Assembly (NCBI GenBank): GCA_009377525.1
Contig: WHTW01000072.1
Span: 1 to 36,886, forward strand
Length of the DNA: 36,886 nucleotides
Reading direction: 5' to 3'
Origin: Rhodospirillales bacterium
Lineage (GTDB): Bacteria > Pseudomonadota > Alphaproteobacteria > Reyranellales > Reyranellaceae
A program made the translations under genes and the position numbers. Every line of letters begins with the position of its first letter. The stretch's first letter is position 1. Below the pieces are notes generated by a model. That model saw only the letters and a program-made list of their open reading frames with translations. It was not told the DNA's origin and made no database searches. This document shows, piece by piece, positions 1 to 7,530 of the stretch.

Positions 1-83
1 AAGTCACCTTTCAGATCGATGCACTTTGACGTCAAAAAACTAGTCGACTTCGGGAAGACGTGCTTCGATCTGAAAGGTGACTT
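1..83. repeat. Perfect 19-bp inverted repeat at the window edge
   Basis: AAGTCACCTTTCAGATCGA at 1-19 is repeated as its exact reverse complement at 65-83, with 45 bases between. The left arm starts at the first base of the window and may extend beyond it. Confidence 0.9.
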
Positions 84-651
84 GCCAAGTTTCAAGAGCA
101 CGAGTCTAAACGATGCACACCTCGCAACCGTCTTTACGGACTTGTTTTCTACGTTAGGTGATGGATCGACGACGCTGCAATCAGATACGATTCTCATCGA
201 GTTTCTGCCATTACTGTTCAAGCGCCATGCTGGCGCGAGAATTCTCCACAAGACAGTTCGACGAGAGCACACTCGTTTGAAGAAGGTGATGGACTATCTA
301 CACGAAAACTTTCTGAGCGACATTCGACTACGAGATCTCGCACAAATAGCTAAGTGCCCGGACCACTACCTGGTGCGCCTCTTCCGTCAAAGCTACTGCT
401 TCACGCCACATGCGTACATCGTGCACCTTCGATTGAACGAAGCGCGTCGTTTGATCGAGCTCAACGAGCATTCGTGCGCCGAGATAGCAGCCATCACTGG
501 TTTTTGTGACCAGGGACACCTAATCCGCCAGTTCAAACGTGCCTACGCTATTACGCCCATGAGTTATCGGTTAGCCATGACGCGGACGCGCCATGGGTCG
601 CGCACCCCATCAACCTGTTCCCGCTTGAGCACGAAAGGATTTCCGCAATGA
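1..651 (+). CDS. AraC-family transcriptional regulator, 5' end cut or chimeric
   Basis: The C-terminal ~105 residues form the two helix-turn-helix motifs of AraC/XylS DNA-binding domains (LRDLAQIAKCPDHYLVRLFRQ and, later, CAEIAAITGFCDQGHLIRQFKRAYAITPMSYR). The part before it, from about base 85, resembles the end of an AraC ligand-binding domain. The frame is open from base 1, with an ATG at 19, but ~100 residues of the usual N-terminal domain are absent, so the gene is cut by the window edge or damaged. Codon use is AT-richer than all its neighbours. Bases 1-83 include an inverted repeat that may be a junction artefact, so the first ~25 codons are doubtful. The family assignment is secure; the target genes are unknown. 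Confidence 0.75.
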   Translation, partial: KSPFRSMHFDVKKLVDFGKTCFDLKGDLPSFKSTSLNDAHLATVFTDLFSTLGDGSTTLQSDTILIEFLPLLFKRHAGARILHKTVRREHTRLKKVMDYLHENFLSDIRLRDLAQIAKCPDHYLVRLFRQSYCFTPHAYIVHLRLNEARRLIELNEHSCAEIAAITGFCDQGHLIRQFKRAYAITPMSYRLAMTRTRHGSRTPSTCSRLSTKGFPQ

Positions 652-850
652 CCTCGTCGGTGAAGCCACTGGGCCGCACGTATTCAGCCATTGGATTGCC
701 CCGACCCTGCCAGTAGTGGCGTAGATCTGTAAGCCAGCTTCAGCCGTTTGCGCCGTTCGATCCAGCGATCATCTGCCTCGTCCAGCCTGCGAGAGCGGGG
801 GAGAGGAACTTGAGTCGCGTTGGTCAGGACGCGTGACATAAGCTGACGCG

Positions 851-1549
851 ATGAAACGCCCCAGCCCCAAGAAACCCGCCACCAACCGCCTCGCCGTGCG
901 CGATGCCGGCGCGACCAAGCTGCGCATCCTGGCAGCGGCACGCGTGGAGTTCGCCGACCATGGCTATATGGGCGCGCGGGTCGACCGCATCGCCCGTACC
1001 GCCCGGGCGAACAAGCGCCTGCTCTACTATTATATAGGCAACAAGGAAGCGCTCTATCTCGCCACCCTGGAGCGCGCCTACGCGGACATCCGCTCGGCCG
1101 AGCGCGAGCTCAGGGTCGAGGAGCTGGAACCGCTGGCCGCGATCGAGCGGCTGGCGCGCTTCACCTGGGCCTACTTCAATGCCAATCCCAGCTTCATGGC
1201 CCTGCTCAACACCGAGAACCTGCACCGCGCCCGCCACCTCGTGAAGTCACGCCAGATCCCCGACATGAACTCGACCGTGGTGGCGATCGTCGGCCGCATC
1301 CTCGCCAAGGGTGCGCGGCAGGGCGTTGTGCGGCCGGGCATCGATCCCCTACAGCTCTACATCTCGATCGCTTCGCTCTGCTTCTTCTACCTCTCCAACA
1401 TCCACACGTTGTCGGTGGTGTTCGCGCGCGACCTCAAAGCGCGCCGTGCGCTGGACCGGCGCATCGAGCACGTCGTCGCCCTGGTGCTGCGCGGTATCGC
1501 TGCCACACCCGGCCGAGGACCGCGGCTTGACAAGAAAGCGGCCCTATAG
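851..1549 (+). CDS. TetR-family transcriptional regulator
   Basis: This is a 232-residue protein with an N-terminal TetR helix-turn-helix at about residues 22-70 (TKLRILAAARVEFADHGY, then the recognition helix region ending NKRLLYYYIGNKEALY). An effector-binding C-terminal domain of normal length follows. The N-terminus is basic and extended. It lies 68 bp upstream of, and in the same direction as, a dehydrogenase/DUF993/isomerase operon. The likely role is local repressor of that operon responding to a pathway compound, which is inferred from position only. I saw no clear operator dyad in the 1550-1617 gap. Confidence 0.9.
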   Translation: MKRPSPKKPATNRLAVRDAGATKLRILAAARVEFADHGYMGARVDRIARTARANKRLLYYYIGNKEALYLATLERAYADIRSAERELRVEELEPLAAIERLARFTWAYFNANPSFMALLNTENLHRARHLVKSRQIPDMNSTVVAIVGRILAKGARQGVVRPGIDPLQLYISIASLCFFYLSNIHTLSVVFARDLKARRALDRRIEHVVALVLRGIAATPGRGPRLDKKAAL

Positions 1550-1617
1550 GAGCTATTAACTATCCGGTTACTTGTGGCGCAGATCGCGCCGGCGACGGCA
1601 TCGGGAGGCCTCTTCTC

Positions 1618-2772
1618 ATGACACAGCGCACCCTCGGCCTCATCATGAACGGCGTCTCAGGCCGCATGGGCGTCAACCAGCACCTGATCCGCTCGGTGGC
1701 GGCGATCCGCGCCCAGGGCGGCGTGCTGATGTCCGACGGCTCGCGCGTCATGCTCGACCCGGTGCTGGTCAGCCGCACGCCGGACAAGGTGAAGGCGCTG
1801 GCCGAGCAGCATGGTGGCCTGCGCTGGACCACCGATCTCGACGCCGAGATCGCAAGCCCGCGCAACCACATCTTCTTCGACACCGCCACGACGCAGATGC
1901 GCCCGACCCTGCTCGAGAAGGCCATCCACGCCGGCAAGCACATCTATTGCGAGAAGCCGATCGCCACCAACCTCGCCGAGGCGCTGAAGATCTGCCGGCT
2001 GACCAAGCAGAAGGGCATCAAGAACGGCACGGTGCAGGACAAGCTGTTCCTGCCCGGCCTGCAGAAGATCAAGCTCTTGAGCGACTCGGGCTTCTTCGGC
2101 CGCATCTTCGCGGTGCGCGGCGAGTTCGGCTATTGGGTGTTCGAGGGCGACTGGGGCCAGCCCGCGCAGCGGCCGTCCTGGAACTACCGCACCGAAGAGG
2201 GCGGCGGCATCGTGCTCGACATGGTCTGCCACTGGCGCTACGTGCTCGACAACCTGTTCGGCGACGTGAAGTCGGTGTCGTGCATCGCCGCGACCCATAT
2301 CCCCGAGCGCGTCGACGAGGCGGGCAAGCCCTACCTCGCGACCGCCGACGATGCGGCCTATGCCTCCTTCCAGCTCGAGGGCGGCATCATCGCCCACATC
2401 AACATGAGTTGGGCGGTGCGCGTCTACCGCGACGATCTCGTGACCTTCCAGGTCGACGGCACCCTGGGTTCGGCCGTCGCCGGCCTGACCGACTGCATGA
2501 TCCAGCCGCGCACCGCCACGCCGCGGCCGGTGTGGAACCCCGACCAGAAACAGACCATCGACTTCTACGACAGTTGGCAGAAGATGCCGGACAACATCGT
2601 CTACGAGAACGGCTTCAAGGCCGAATGGGAGATGTTCATCCGCCACGTCGTCGAGGATGCGCCGTTCAAGCACACGCTGGTCGAGGGCGCCAAGGGCGTG
2701 CAGCTCGTCGAGTGCGCCCACCAGAGCTGGAAGGAACGGCGCTGGGTGGACGTCCCGGCGCTGCAGATCTGA
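1618..2772 (+). CDS. Gfo/Idh/MocA-family NAD(P)-dependent oxidoreductase
   Basis: This 384-residue protein has a Rossmann-like N-terminus (LIMNGVSGRMGVNQHLIRS) and the family's catalytic-region motif EKP in HIYCEKPIATNLAEALK near residue 120. The mixed-sheet C-terminal domain carries EGGGIVLDMVCHWRYVLDNL, whose Asp and His positions match the substrate-binding part of sugar and inositol dehydrogenases. A GGGAGG ribosome site lies about 10 bases before the ATG. The stop is 11 bp from the next gene, so the three genes 1618-4823 should be one transcript. The family oxidises sugars, polyols or keto-sugars; the substrate cannot be read here. Confidence 0.88.
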   Translation: MTQRTLGLIMNGVSGRMGVNQHLIRSVAAIRAQGGVLMSDGSRVMLDPVLVSRTPDKVKALAEQHGGLRWTTDLDAEIASPRNHIFFDTATTQMRPTLLEKAIHAGKHIYCEKPIATNLAEALKICRLTKQKGIKNGTVQDKLFLPGLQKIKLLSDSGFFGRIFAVRGEFGYWVFEGDWGQPAQRPSWNYRTEEGGGIVLDMVCHWRYVLDNLFGDVKSVSCIAATHIPERVDEAGKPYLATADDAAYASFQLEGGIIAHINMSWAVRVYRDDLVTFQVDGTLGSAVAGLTDCMIQPRTATPRPVWNPDQKQTIDFYDSWQKMPDNIVYENGFKAEWEMFIRHVVEDAPFKHTLVEGAKGVQLVECAHQSWKERRWVDVPALQI

Positions 2773-2783
2773 GAGGAGGCCAC

Positions 2784-3953
2784 ATGTCGATCATCGTGCC
2801 CCTGCCCGCCGCCGACGGGCGTCTCGCGCCCTACACCCTGTCCGACGCCGCGCACTTCCCCGACCGCATCACGCGGCCGTTGAACCGGGTCGCCCTGGCG
2901 GCCGCCCATGTCGTGGCCGATCCGCACGCCGACATCGATCCCTGGCTGCAGGCCGCGCCCGACTGGGAGCGCACCATCGCCTATCGCGAATATCTCTGGG
3001 ACCTCGGGTTCGGCGTCGCCGAGGCGATGGACACCGCCCAGCGCGGCATGGGCCTCGACTGGCCGATGGCGCTGGAGCTGATCAAGCGCTCGGTCGCCGC
3101 CTCGCGCGGCCGCGAAGGCGCCGCCGTCTTCTCGGGGGCCGGCACCGATCACCTCGACCCGGCCGGGACCTACACGGTCGACGACGTGATCCGCGCCTAT
3201 GAGGAGCAGATCGCCGCCATCGAGGCGGTCGGCGGCCGCATCATCCTGATGGCGTCGCGCGCCCTGGTGCGCGCTGCCCGCTCGGCCGACGACTATGCCC
3301 GCGTCTATCAGCGCGTGCTCTCCCAGGTGCGCCAGCCGGTGATCATCCATTGGCTGGGTGACATGTTCGATCCGGCGCTGGCTGGCTACTGGGGCACGCG
3401 CGACCTCGGCACGGCGATGGACACGGCGGTCGCGATCATCAACGCCTCCGCGGCCAAGGTCGACGGCGTGAAAATCTCGCTGCTCGACAAGGACCGCGAG
3501 ATCGCCATGCGGCGTCGGCTCGACAGACAAGTGAAGATGTACACCGGCGACGACTTCAACTACGCCGAACTGATCGCCGGCGACGAGCACGGTTACTCGC
3601 ACGCCCTGCTCGGCATCTTCGACGCCATCGCGCCCGCGGCCGCAGCGGCGCTGGCGGCGCTGGCCGGCGGCGATCTCGAGAAGTTCCACGCCATCCTGGC
3701 GCCAACCGTGCCGCTGTCGCGCCACATCTTCCGGGCGCCGACCCGCTTCTACAAGACGGGCGTGGTCTTCATGGCCTATCTTAACGGCCATCAGGACCAT
3801 TTCACCATGGTGGGCGGCCAGGAAAGCGCCCGCTCGACTCTGCACCTCGCCGAGCTGTTCCGGCTGGCCGACAAGGCCGGCCTGTTCCGCGATCCCGAGC
3901 GCGCCGCGACGCGCATGAAGGCCGTGCTGGCCGTCCGCGGCGTGGCGCTGTAG
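2784..3953 (+). CDS. DUF993 / dihydrodipicolinate-synthase-like protein
   Basis: This 389-residue protein is recognised as the DUF993 family, a TIM-barrel group related to class I aldolases of the dihydrodipicolinate synthase type. The segment VDGVKISLLDKDREIAMRRR holds a lysine (VKIS) in the place of a Schiff-base lysine. The start is supported by GAGAGGAGG just upstream. It sits between a sugar-type dehydrogenase and a TIM-barrel isomerase, with 3 bp to the next gene. The inferred role is aldol cleavage or hydration of a keto-sugar intermediate; no biochemistry is assumed. Confidence 0.85.
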   Translation: MSIIVPLPAADGRLAPYTLSDAAHFPDRITRPLNRVALAAAHVVADPHADIDPWLQAAPDWERTIAYREYLWDLGFGVAEAMDTAQRGMGLDWPMALELIKRSVAASRGREGAAVFSGAGTDHLDPAGTYTVDDVIRAYEEQIAAIEAVGGRIILMASRALVRAARSADDYARVYQRVLSQVRQPVIIHWLGDMFDPALAGYWGTRDLGTAMDTAVAIINASAAKVDGVKISLLDKDREIAMRRRLDRQVKMYTGDDFNYAELIAGDEHGYSHALLGIFDAIAPAAAAALAALAGGDLEKFHAILAPTVPLSRHIFRAPTRFYKTGVVFMAYLNGHQDHFTMVGGQESARSTLHLAELFRLADKAGLFRDPERAATRMKAVLAVRGVAL

Positions 3954-3956
3954 CCC

Positions 3957-4823
3957 GTGATGCGGGATCTCAGCGCCGGGCCGTCGCTGCTGTCGGTCAA
4001 CACCGCGACGGTGCGCAAGCAGGCCGGTCTTCTGGAGATCATCGAGGCTTGCGCGCGGCACGGCATTGCCGCGATCAGCCCGTGGCGCGACCAAGTGGCC
4101 GCCGTCGGTCTCGAACGGGCGGCGCGCGCCATCAAGGATGCCGGCCTGAAGCTCTCGGGCTACTGCCGCGGCGGGCTGTTCCCCGCCACCGGCGAGCACG
4201 TCATGGCAGCGCGCGACGACAACCGCCGCGCTGTCGACGAAGCCGCGGCCCTGGGCGCACCCTGCCTCATCCTGGTCGCCGGCGGCCTGCCGCAATTCGC
4301 GCGGCCGGGCTCGACGCCGTCGAAGGACCTTTTGGGCGCGCGCACGATGATCGAGGACGGCATCGCCGAACTGCTGGCCCATGCCCGCGAGGCAAGATTG
4401 CCCCTGGCGCTGGAACCGCTGCATCCGATGTACGCCGCCGATCGCGCCGCGGTGAACACGCTCGCCCAGGCGCTCGATATGGCCGACCGGCTCGATCCCG
4501 GCGGCCGCGATCTCGGCGTGGCGGTCGACGTCTATCACACCTGGTGGGATCCCGATCTGTACGCCGGCATCGCCCGCGCCGGCCGCGATCATCGGCTGCT
4601 CGCCTATCACGTCTGCGACTGGCTGGTGCCGACCAAGGACATGCTGAATGACCGCGGCATGATGGGCGACGGCGTGGTCGACCTGCGCCGCATCCGGCGC
4701 GCCGTGGAGGATGCCGGCTACACAGGCCTCATCGAGGCCGAGATCTTCTCCGACCATTGGTGGGCCCAGCCGATCGACCACGTGCTCGCGACCTGCGTCG
4801 AGCGTTATCGCAGCGTGGTTTGA
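3957..4823 (+). CDS. Sugar phosphate isomerase/epimerase family (xylose-isomerase-like TIM barrel)
   Basis: This AP-endonuclease-2-type TIM barrel is 288 residues from GTG at 3957, or 287 from ATG at 3960. Probable metal ligands follow the family order: Glu in PLALEPLHPM, Asp/His in VAVDVYHTWWD, His in LLAYHVCDW, and Glu in GLIEAEIFSDHWW. It begins only 3 bp after the DUF993 stop and is the last gene of the operon. It converges with senA, the two stops being 10 bp apart, with no obvious terminator between. The reaction is probably isomerisation or epimerisation of a keto-sugar acid or polyol product made by the upstream dehydrogenase. Confidence 0.85.
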   Translation: MMRDLSAGPSLLSVNTATVRKQAGLLEIIEACARHGIAAISPWRDQVAAVGLERAARAIKDAGLKLSGYCRGGLFPATGEHVMAARDDNRRAVDEAAALGAPCLILVAGGLPQFARPGSTPSKDLLGARTMIEDGIAELLAHAREARLPLALEPLHPMYAADRAAVNTLAQALDMADRLDPGGRDLGVAVDVYHTWWDPDLYAGIARAGRDHRLLAYHVCDWLVPTKDMLNDRGMMGDGVVDLRRIRRAVEDAGYTGLIEAEIFSDHWWAQPIDHVLATCVERYRSVV

Positions 4824-4833
4824 ATCGACGCCG

Positions 4834-6156
4834 TCACAAAGCGCAGGTGCGGAAGCCGGCGAAGACGTCGTTGCGATCGGGCGTGAAGAAGTTCCGGTAC
4901 GCGGGCCGCGCGATGCGCGCACTGGTGGCCCAGCAGCCGCCGCGCAGCACCTTGCGCGTGCCGAACCAGGGCTGCGAGTAGTCCTTGTAGGGATCGGCGG
5001 CGAATCCCGCGAACGGCAGAAAGTCCGACGCCGTCCATTCCCAGACGTTGCCGATCATCTGCCGGCAGCCAAAGGCGCTGTCGCCCTCGGCGCACGCCGC
5101 GACATCGATCGGCCGGTCGAAGGCGAAGTCGAGATTGGCCCGGTTGGCAGCCGGCGCCGCGGCACCCCATGGCCAGCGCCGGCGACGGTCGGCGATGCGC
5201 GCGCCGTCGGCGGTCGGCTCGCCAACGGCAGCGGCCTCCCATTCGGCTTCGGTCGGCAAGCGCCGGCCGGCCCACCGACACCACGCCTCGGCCTCGAACC
5301 AGTTGATGAAAACCACCGGCGCATGCGGCGACAGTTCCTCCTGCGCCTGGTAGCGGCGGGCCGTCCACACCCCGTCGCGCTTCGCCAGCCAATAGACCGG
5401 ACGCTCGACGTTGCCCCGCTGCCGCCAGGCCCAGCCGGCGTCGCTCCAGAATTCCCGGACGGCATAGCCGCCGTCCTCGACGAAGGCCGCGAACTCGGCG
5501 TTGGTGACGGCTGAGCGGGCGATGCGAAAGGACGCCAGAGCCGTCTCGTGCGCCCACTTTTCGTTGTCGAAGACGAAGCCGTCGGCCGCGGTCGATCCCA
5601 AATGCCAAATACCGCCCGGCACTACAACATCTCCCGGCAAGGCGCCCGCCAGCGGAGCCCTGGCATCAGCCAGCGCCTTCGGCGGCGCATAGGCCAGCGT
5701 CTGGCGCGAGTAGGTCAGCGCCTCGACATGCATGTCCTCGTGGCGGATGGCGAGCTCATAGAAATAGCGCGCATCGTCATCGACCGTGCCGCCCAGCCGC
5801 TCCTCCTGGCGGGCCAGCACGTCGGCCATGTAGCCGAGGGTGCCGGCGCGATCGGGCAGGTCGAGCTGCCAGCGCGTGGCGTGAGGCACGTTGCTCGAAT
5901 CCCACAACCGGTCGCCGCGCTCGATCAACGGCGCTTGGCCATGGGCATGGCGCAAGGTCCAATACTCGTGGAACCAGCCGACGTGCCCGATCTCCCAGAG
6001 GACGGGATTGACGATATCCAGCCGCGGGCCCATCAATTCCGCCCATGACAGGTCGTCCGTCAGCCGCCGAGTGCGAAGACGGGTCTCGCGCAGTTGCGCA
6101 ACAAGGTCGGCAGCGGATGCCCCGCTGGTCGGCCGACCGGCATGTCCGTGGTCCAT
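4834..6156 (-). CDS. senA: Selenoneine synthase SenA (EgtB-like)
   Basis: This 440-residue protein has an N-terminal DinB-like half with a His/HxxxH iron site (H58 in EIGHVGWFHE; H139 and H143 in RHEDMH). From about residue 205 it has a formylglycine-generating-enzyme-like sulfatase-modifying domain ending VLRGGCWATSARIARPAYRN. That is the EgtB architecture of ergothioneine sulfoxide synthases. I call SenA rather than EgtB because the divergent neighbour matches SenB and there is no egtD. Known role of SenA: oxidative C-Se bond formation between selenosugar and trimethylhistidine. The start at 6156 has AAGGA 8 bases upstream. Longer upstream starts would run into senB. EgtB remains the alternative. 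Confidence 0.85.
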   Translation of the reverse strand: MDHGHAGRPTSGASAADLVAQLRETRLRTRRLTDDLSWAELMGPRLDIVNPVLWEIGHVGWFHEYWTLRHAHGQAPLIERGDRLWDSSNVPHATRWQLDLPDRAGTLGYMADVLARQEERLGGTVDDDARYFYELAIRHEDMHVEALTYSRQTLAYAPPKALADARAPLAGALPGDVVVPGGIWHLGSTAADGFVFDNEKWAHETALASFRIARSAVTNAEFAAFVEDGGYAVREFWSDAGWAWRQRGNVERPVYWLAKRDGVWTARRYQAQEELSPHAPVVFINWFEAEAWCRWAGRRLPTEAEWEAAAVGEPTADGARIADRRRRWPWGAAAPAANRANLDFAFDRPIDVAACAEGDSAFGCRQMIGNVWEWTASDFLPFAGFAADPYKDYSQPWFGTRKVLRGGCWATSARIARPAYRNFFTPDRNDVFAGFRTCAL

Positions 6157-6157
6157 G
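6154..6157. other. Overlapping divergent start codons (CATG) of senA and senB
   Basis: The CATG palindrome contains the senB ATG (6155-6157, plus) and the senA ATG (6156-6154, minus). There is no intergenic space, so each gene's leader and promoter are inside the other gene's coding sequence. Confidence 0.8.
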
Positions 6158-7132
6158 AAGATCGTCCTTATCACACCCGAGGGACCGACTTCACGCACCG
6201 GCAATCGCGTCGCCGCCACAAGATGGGCCCGTATCCTGCGGCACCTCGGCCATCGGGTGCGGGTCACATCGGACTATGTCGAAGGCCCCGCCGACGCAAT
6301 GGTGGCGGTGCATGCCTGGCGAAGCGCCGCGCCGATCGAACGCTTCAAGGCGAAGTTCCCCGAACGGCCGGTGATCCTGCAGCTGAGCGGCACCGACATC
6401 TACCAATTCATCGACACCGATCCCGTGCCGACGCTGCGTTCGATGGAGCTGGCGGATCGGCTGGTTGCGCTGAACGACCTGGCGTGGCGCGCCGTGCCGA
6501 AGCGCCTGCGCGCGCGGCTCACCGTCATCCATCAATCGGCCGCACCACTGGCCCATCCGCGCCGGCCGAGCCGCGACGCCGTCGTCGTGTCGGTGATCGG
6601 TCACCTGCGTGACGTCAAGGATCCCCTGCGTGCGGCGGAAGCGGCGCGCCTGCTGCCGGCCGAGAGCCGCGTGCGCATCGAACAGGTCGGCCGCGCCTAT
6701 ACGCCGGAATGGGCCAACCGTGCCCGCGCCGAGATGGCCGCGAACCCGCGTTATCGCTGGCGGGACGACGTGCCGGCAGCCGCCGTCCGGCGACTCCTGG
6801 CGCGCAGCCATGCCATGGTCATCTCCTCGCTGAGCGAGGGCGGCGCCAACGTGGTCTCGGAGGCGGCCGTCGCCGGCGTGCCGGTGCTGGCCTCGCGCAT
6901 GGACGGCAACGTCGGGCTGCTCGGCGCCGACTATCCGGGCTACTTCCCGGTCGGCGACACCAAGGCGCTGGCGCGGCTGCTGCAGCGGCTGGAGCGCGAG
7001 CCGCGCTTCCCGGCGAGGTTGGGCAACGCGCTGGCCGGGCGTGCGGTGCTGTTCCGGCCGGCGCGCGAGATTGCCTCCTGGCGCCGTTTGCTCACCGACC
7101 TCAATCGAGGAGTCGTTCATGGAAAAGTTTGA
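6155..7132 (+). CDS. senB: Selenosugar synthase SenB (glycosyltransferase-like)
   Basis: This 325-residue GT-B fold protein starts MKIVLITPEGPTSRTGNRVAATRWARILRHLGHR, the typical N-terminus of the SenB family (formerly an orphan glycosyltransferase family). The C-terminal half has the nucleotide-sugar site (SLSEGGANVVSEAAVAGVPVLASRMDGNVGLLG). Known SenB enzymes make a seleno-sugar from selenophosphate and a UDP-sugar; SenA then uses it. The ATG overlaps the senA ATG on the other strand, so its promoter must lie inside senA. No good ribosome site is visible. The 3' end overlaps the next gene by 14 bp. No senC/selD is in the window, so selenophosphate must be supplied from elsewhere. Confidence 0.88.
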   Translation: MKIVLITPEGPTSRTGNRVAATRWARILRHLGHRVRVTSDYVEGPADAMVAVHAWRSAAPIERFKAKFPERPVILQLSGTDIYQFIDTDPVPTLRSMELADRLVALNDLAWRAVPKRLRARLTVIHQSAAPLAHPRRPSRDAVVVSVIGHLRDVKDPLRAAEAARLLPAESRVRIEQVGRAYTPEWANRARAEMAANPRYRWRDDVPAAAVRRLLARSHAMVISSLSEGGANVVSEAAVAGVPVLASRMDGNVGLLGADYPGYFPVGDTKALARLLQRLEREPRFPARLGNALAGRAVLFRPAREIASWRRLLTDLNRGVVHGKV

Positions 7133-7484
7133 GGGTGGCTGTCTCTGTGGCGCCGTCCGGTTCGCCGCCACGGGTAAGCCCAAATCGGTTTTCTGGTGTC
7201 ATTGCCAAAGCTGCCGAAGGCACAGCGGCGCGCCGGTTTCCGTGTTCGTCGGTTTCGAGCACAGCGCCTATGTCGTGACCAGCGGCGAGATCACCAAGTT
7301 CGCCTCTTCTCCTGGCACAGTACGCGGTTTCTGCAAGAGGTGCGGCTCCACGCTGACGTGCGAAGTAGCGGCCCTGCCGACGGAAGCGCATTTCCACGTC
7401 GGAGCTTTCGACGATCCCGCACGACTGCAGCCCACCAAGCACTTTTTCCGGAACGAGCAGCTGCCGTGGCTCCACCTGTCTTAG
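7119..7484 (+). CDS. GFA-family zinc protein (CENP-V/GFA domain)
   Basis: This 121-residue protein has the GFA zinc-binding pattern: GGCLCGAVRF, CHCQSCRRHSGAP and FCKRCGSTL. The family is named after glutathione-dependent formaldehyde-activating enzyme, but most members lack a proven activity. The ATG at 7119 lies inside the last codons of senB (14-bp overlap) and GAGG precedes it, suggesting translational coupling and co-expression with senB. Whether it takes part in selenoneine metabolism, for example by handling a selenol or thiol adduct, is speculation from position only. Confidence 0.88.
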   Translation: MEKFEGGCLCGAVRFAATGKPKSVFWCHCQSCRRHSGAPVSVFVGFEHSAYVVTSGEITKFASSPGTVRGFCKRCGSTLTCEVAALPTEAHFHVGAFDDPARLQPTKHFFRNEQLPWLHLS

Positions 7485-7530
7485 TGCCATGATCGAAATC
7501 GGCTACAGCGGGCTAAAGGCAGGCCCCGCA

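Noticed and set aside
2601..4922. A 773-residue reading frame on the minus strand opposite the DUF993 and isomerase genes
   Set aside because: It is Arg/Ala/Gly/His-rich with no family motifs, and it opposes two well-supported genes with ribosome sites; it is a high-GC antisense shadow.
5891..6154. An N-terminal extension of senB
   Set aside because: The family N-terminus begins at MKIVLITPEG (6155), and the extension runs antisense through senA.
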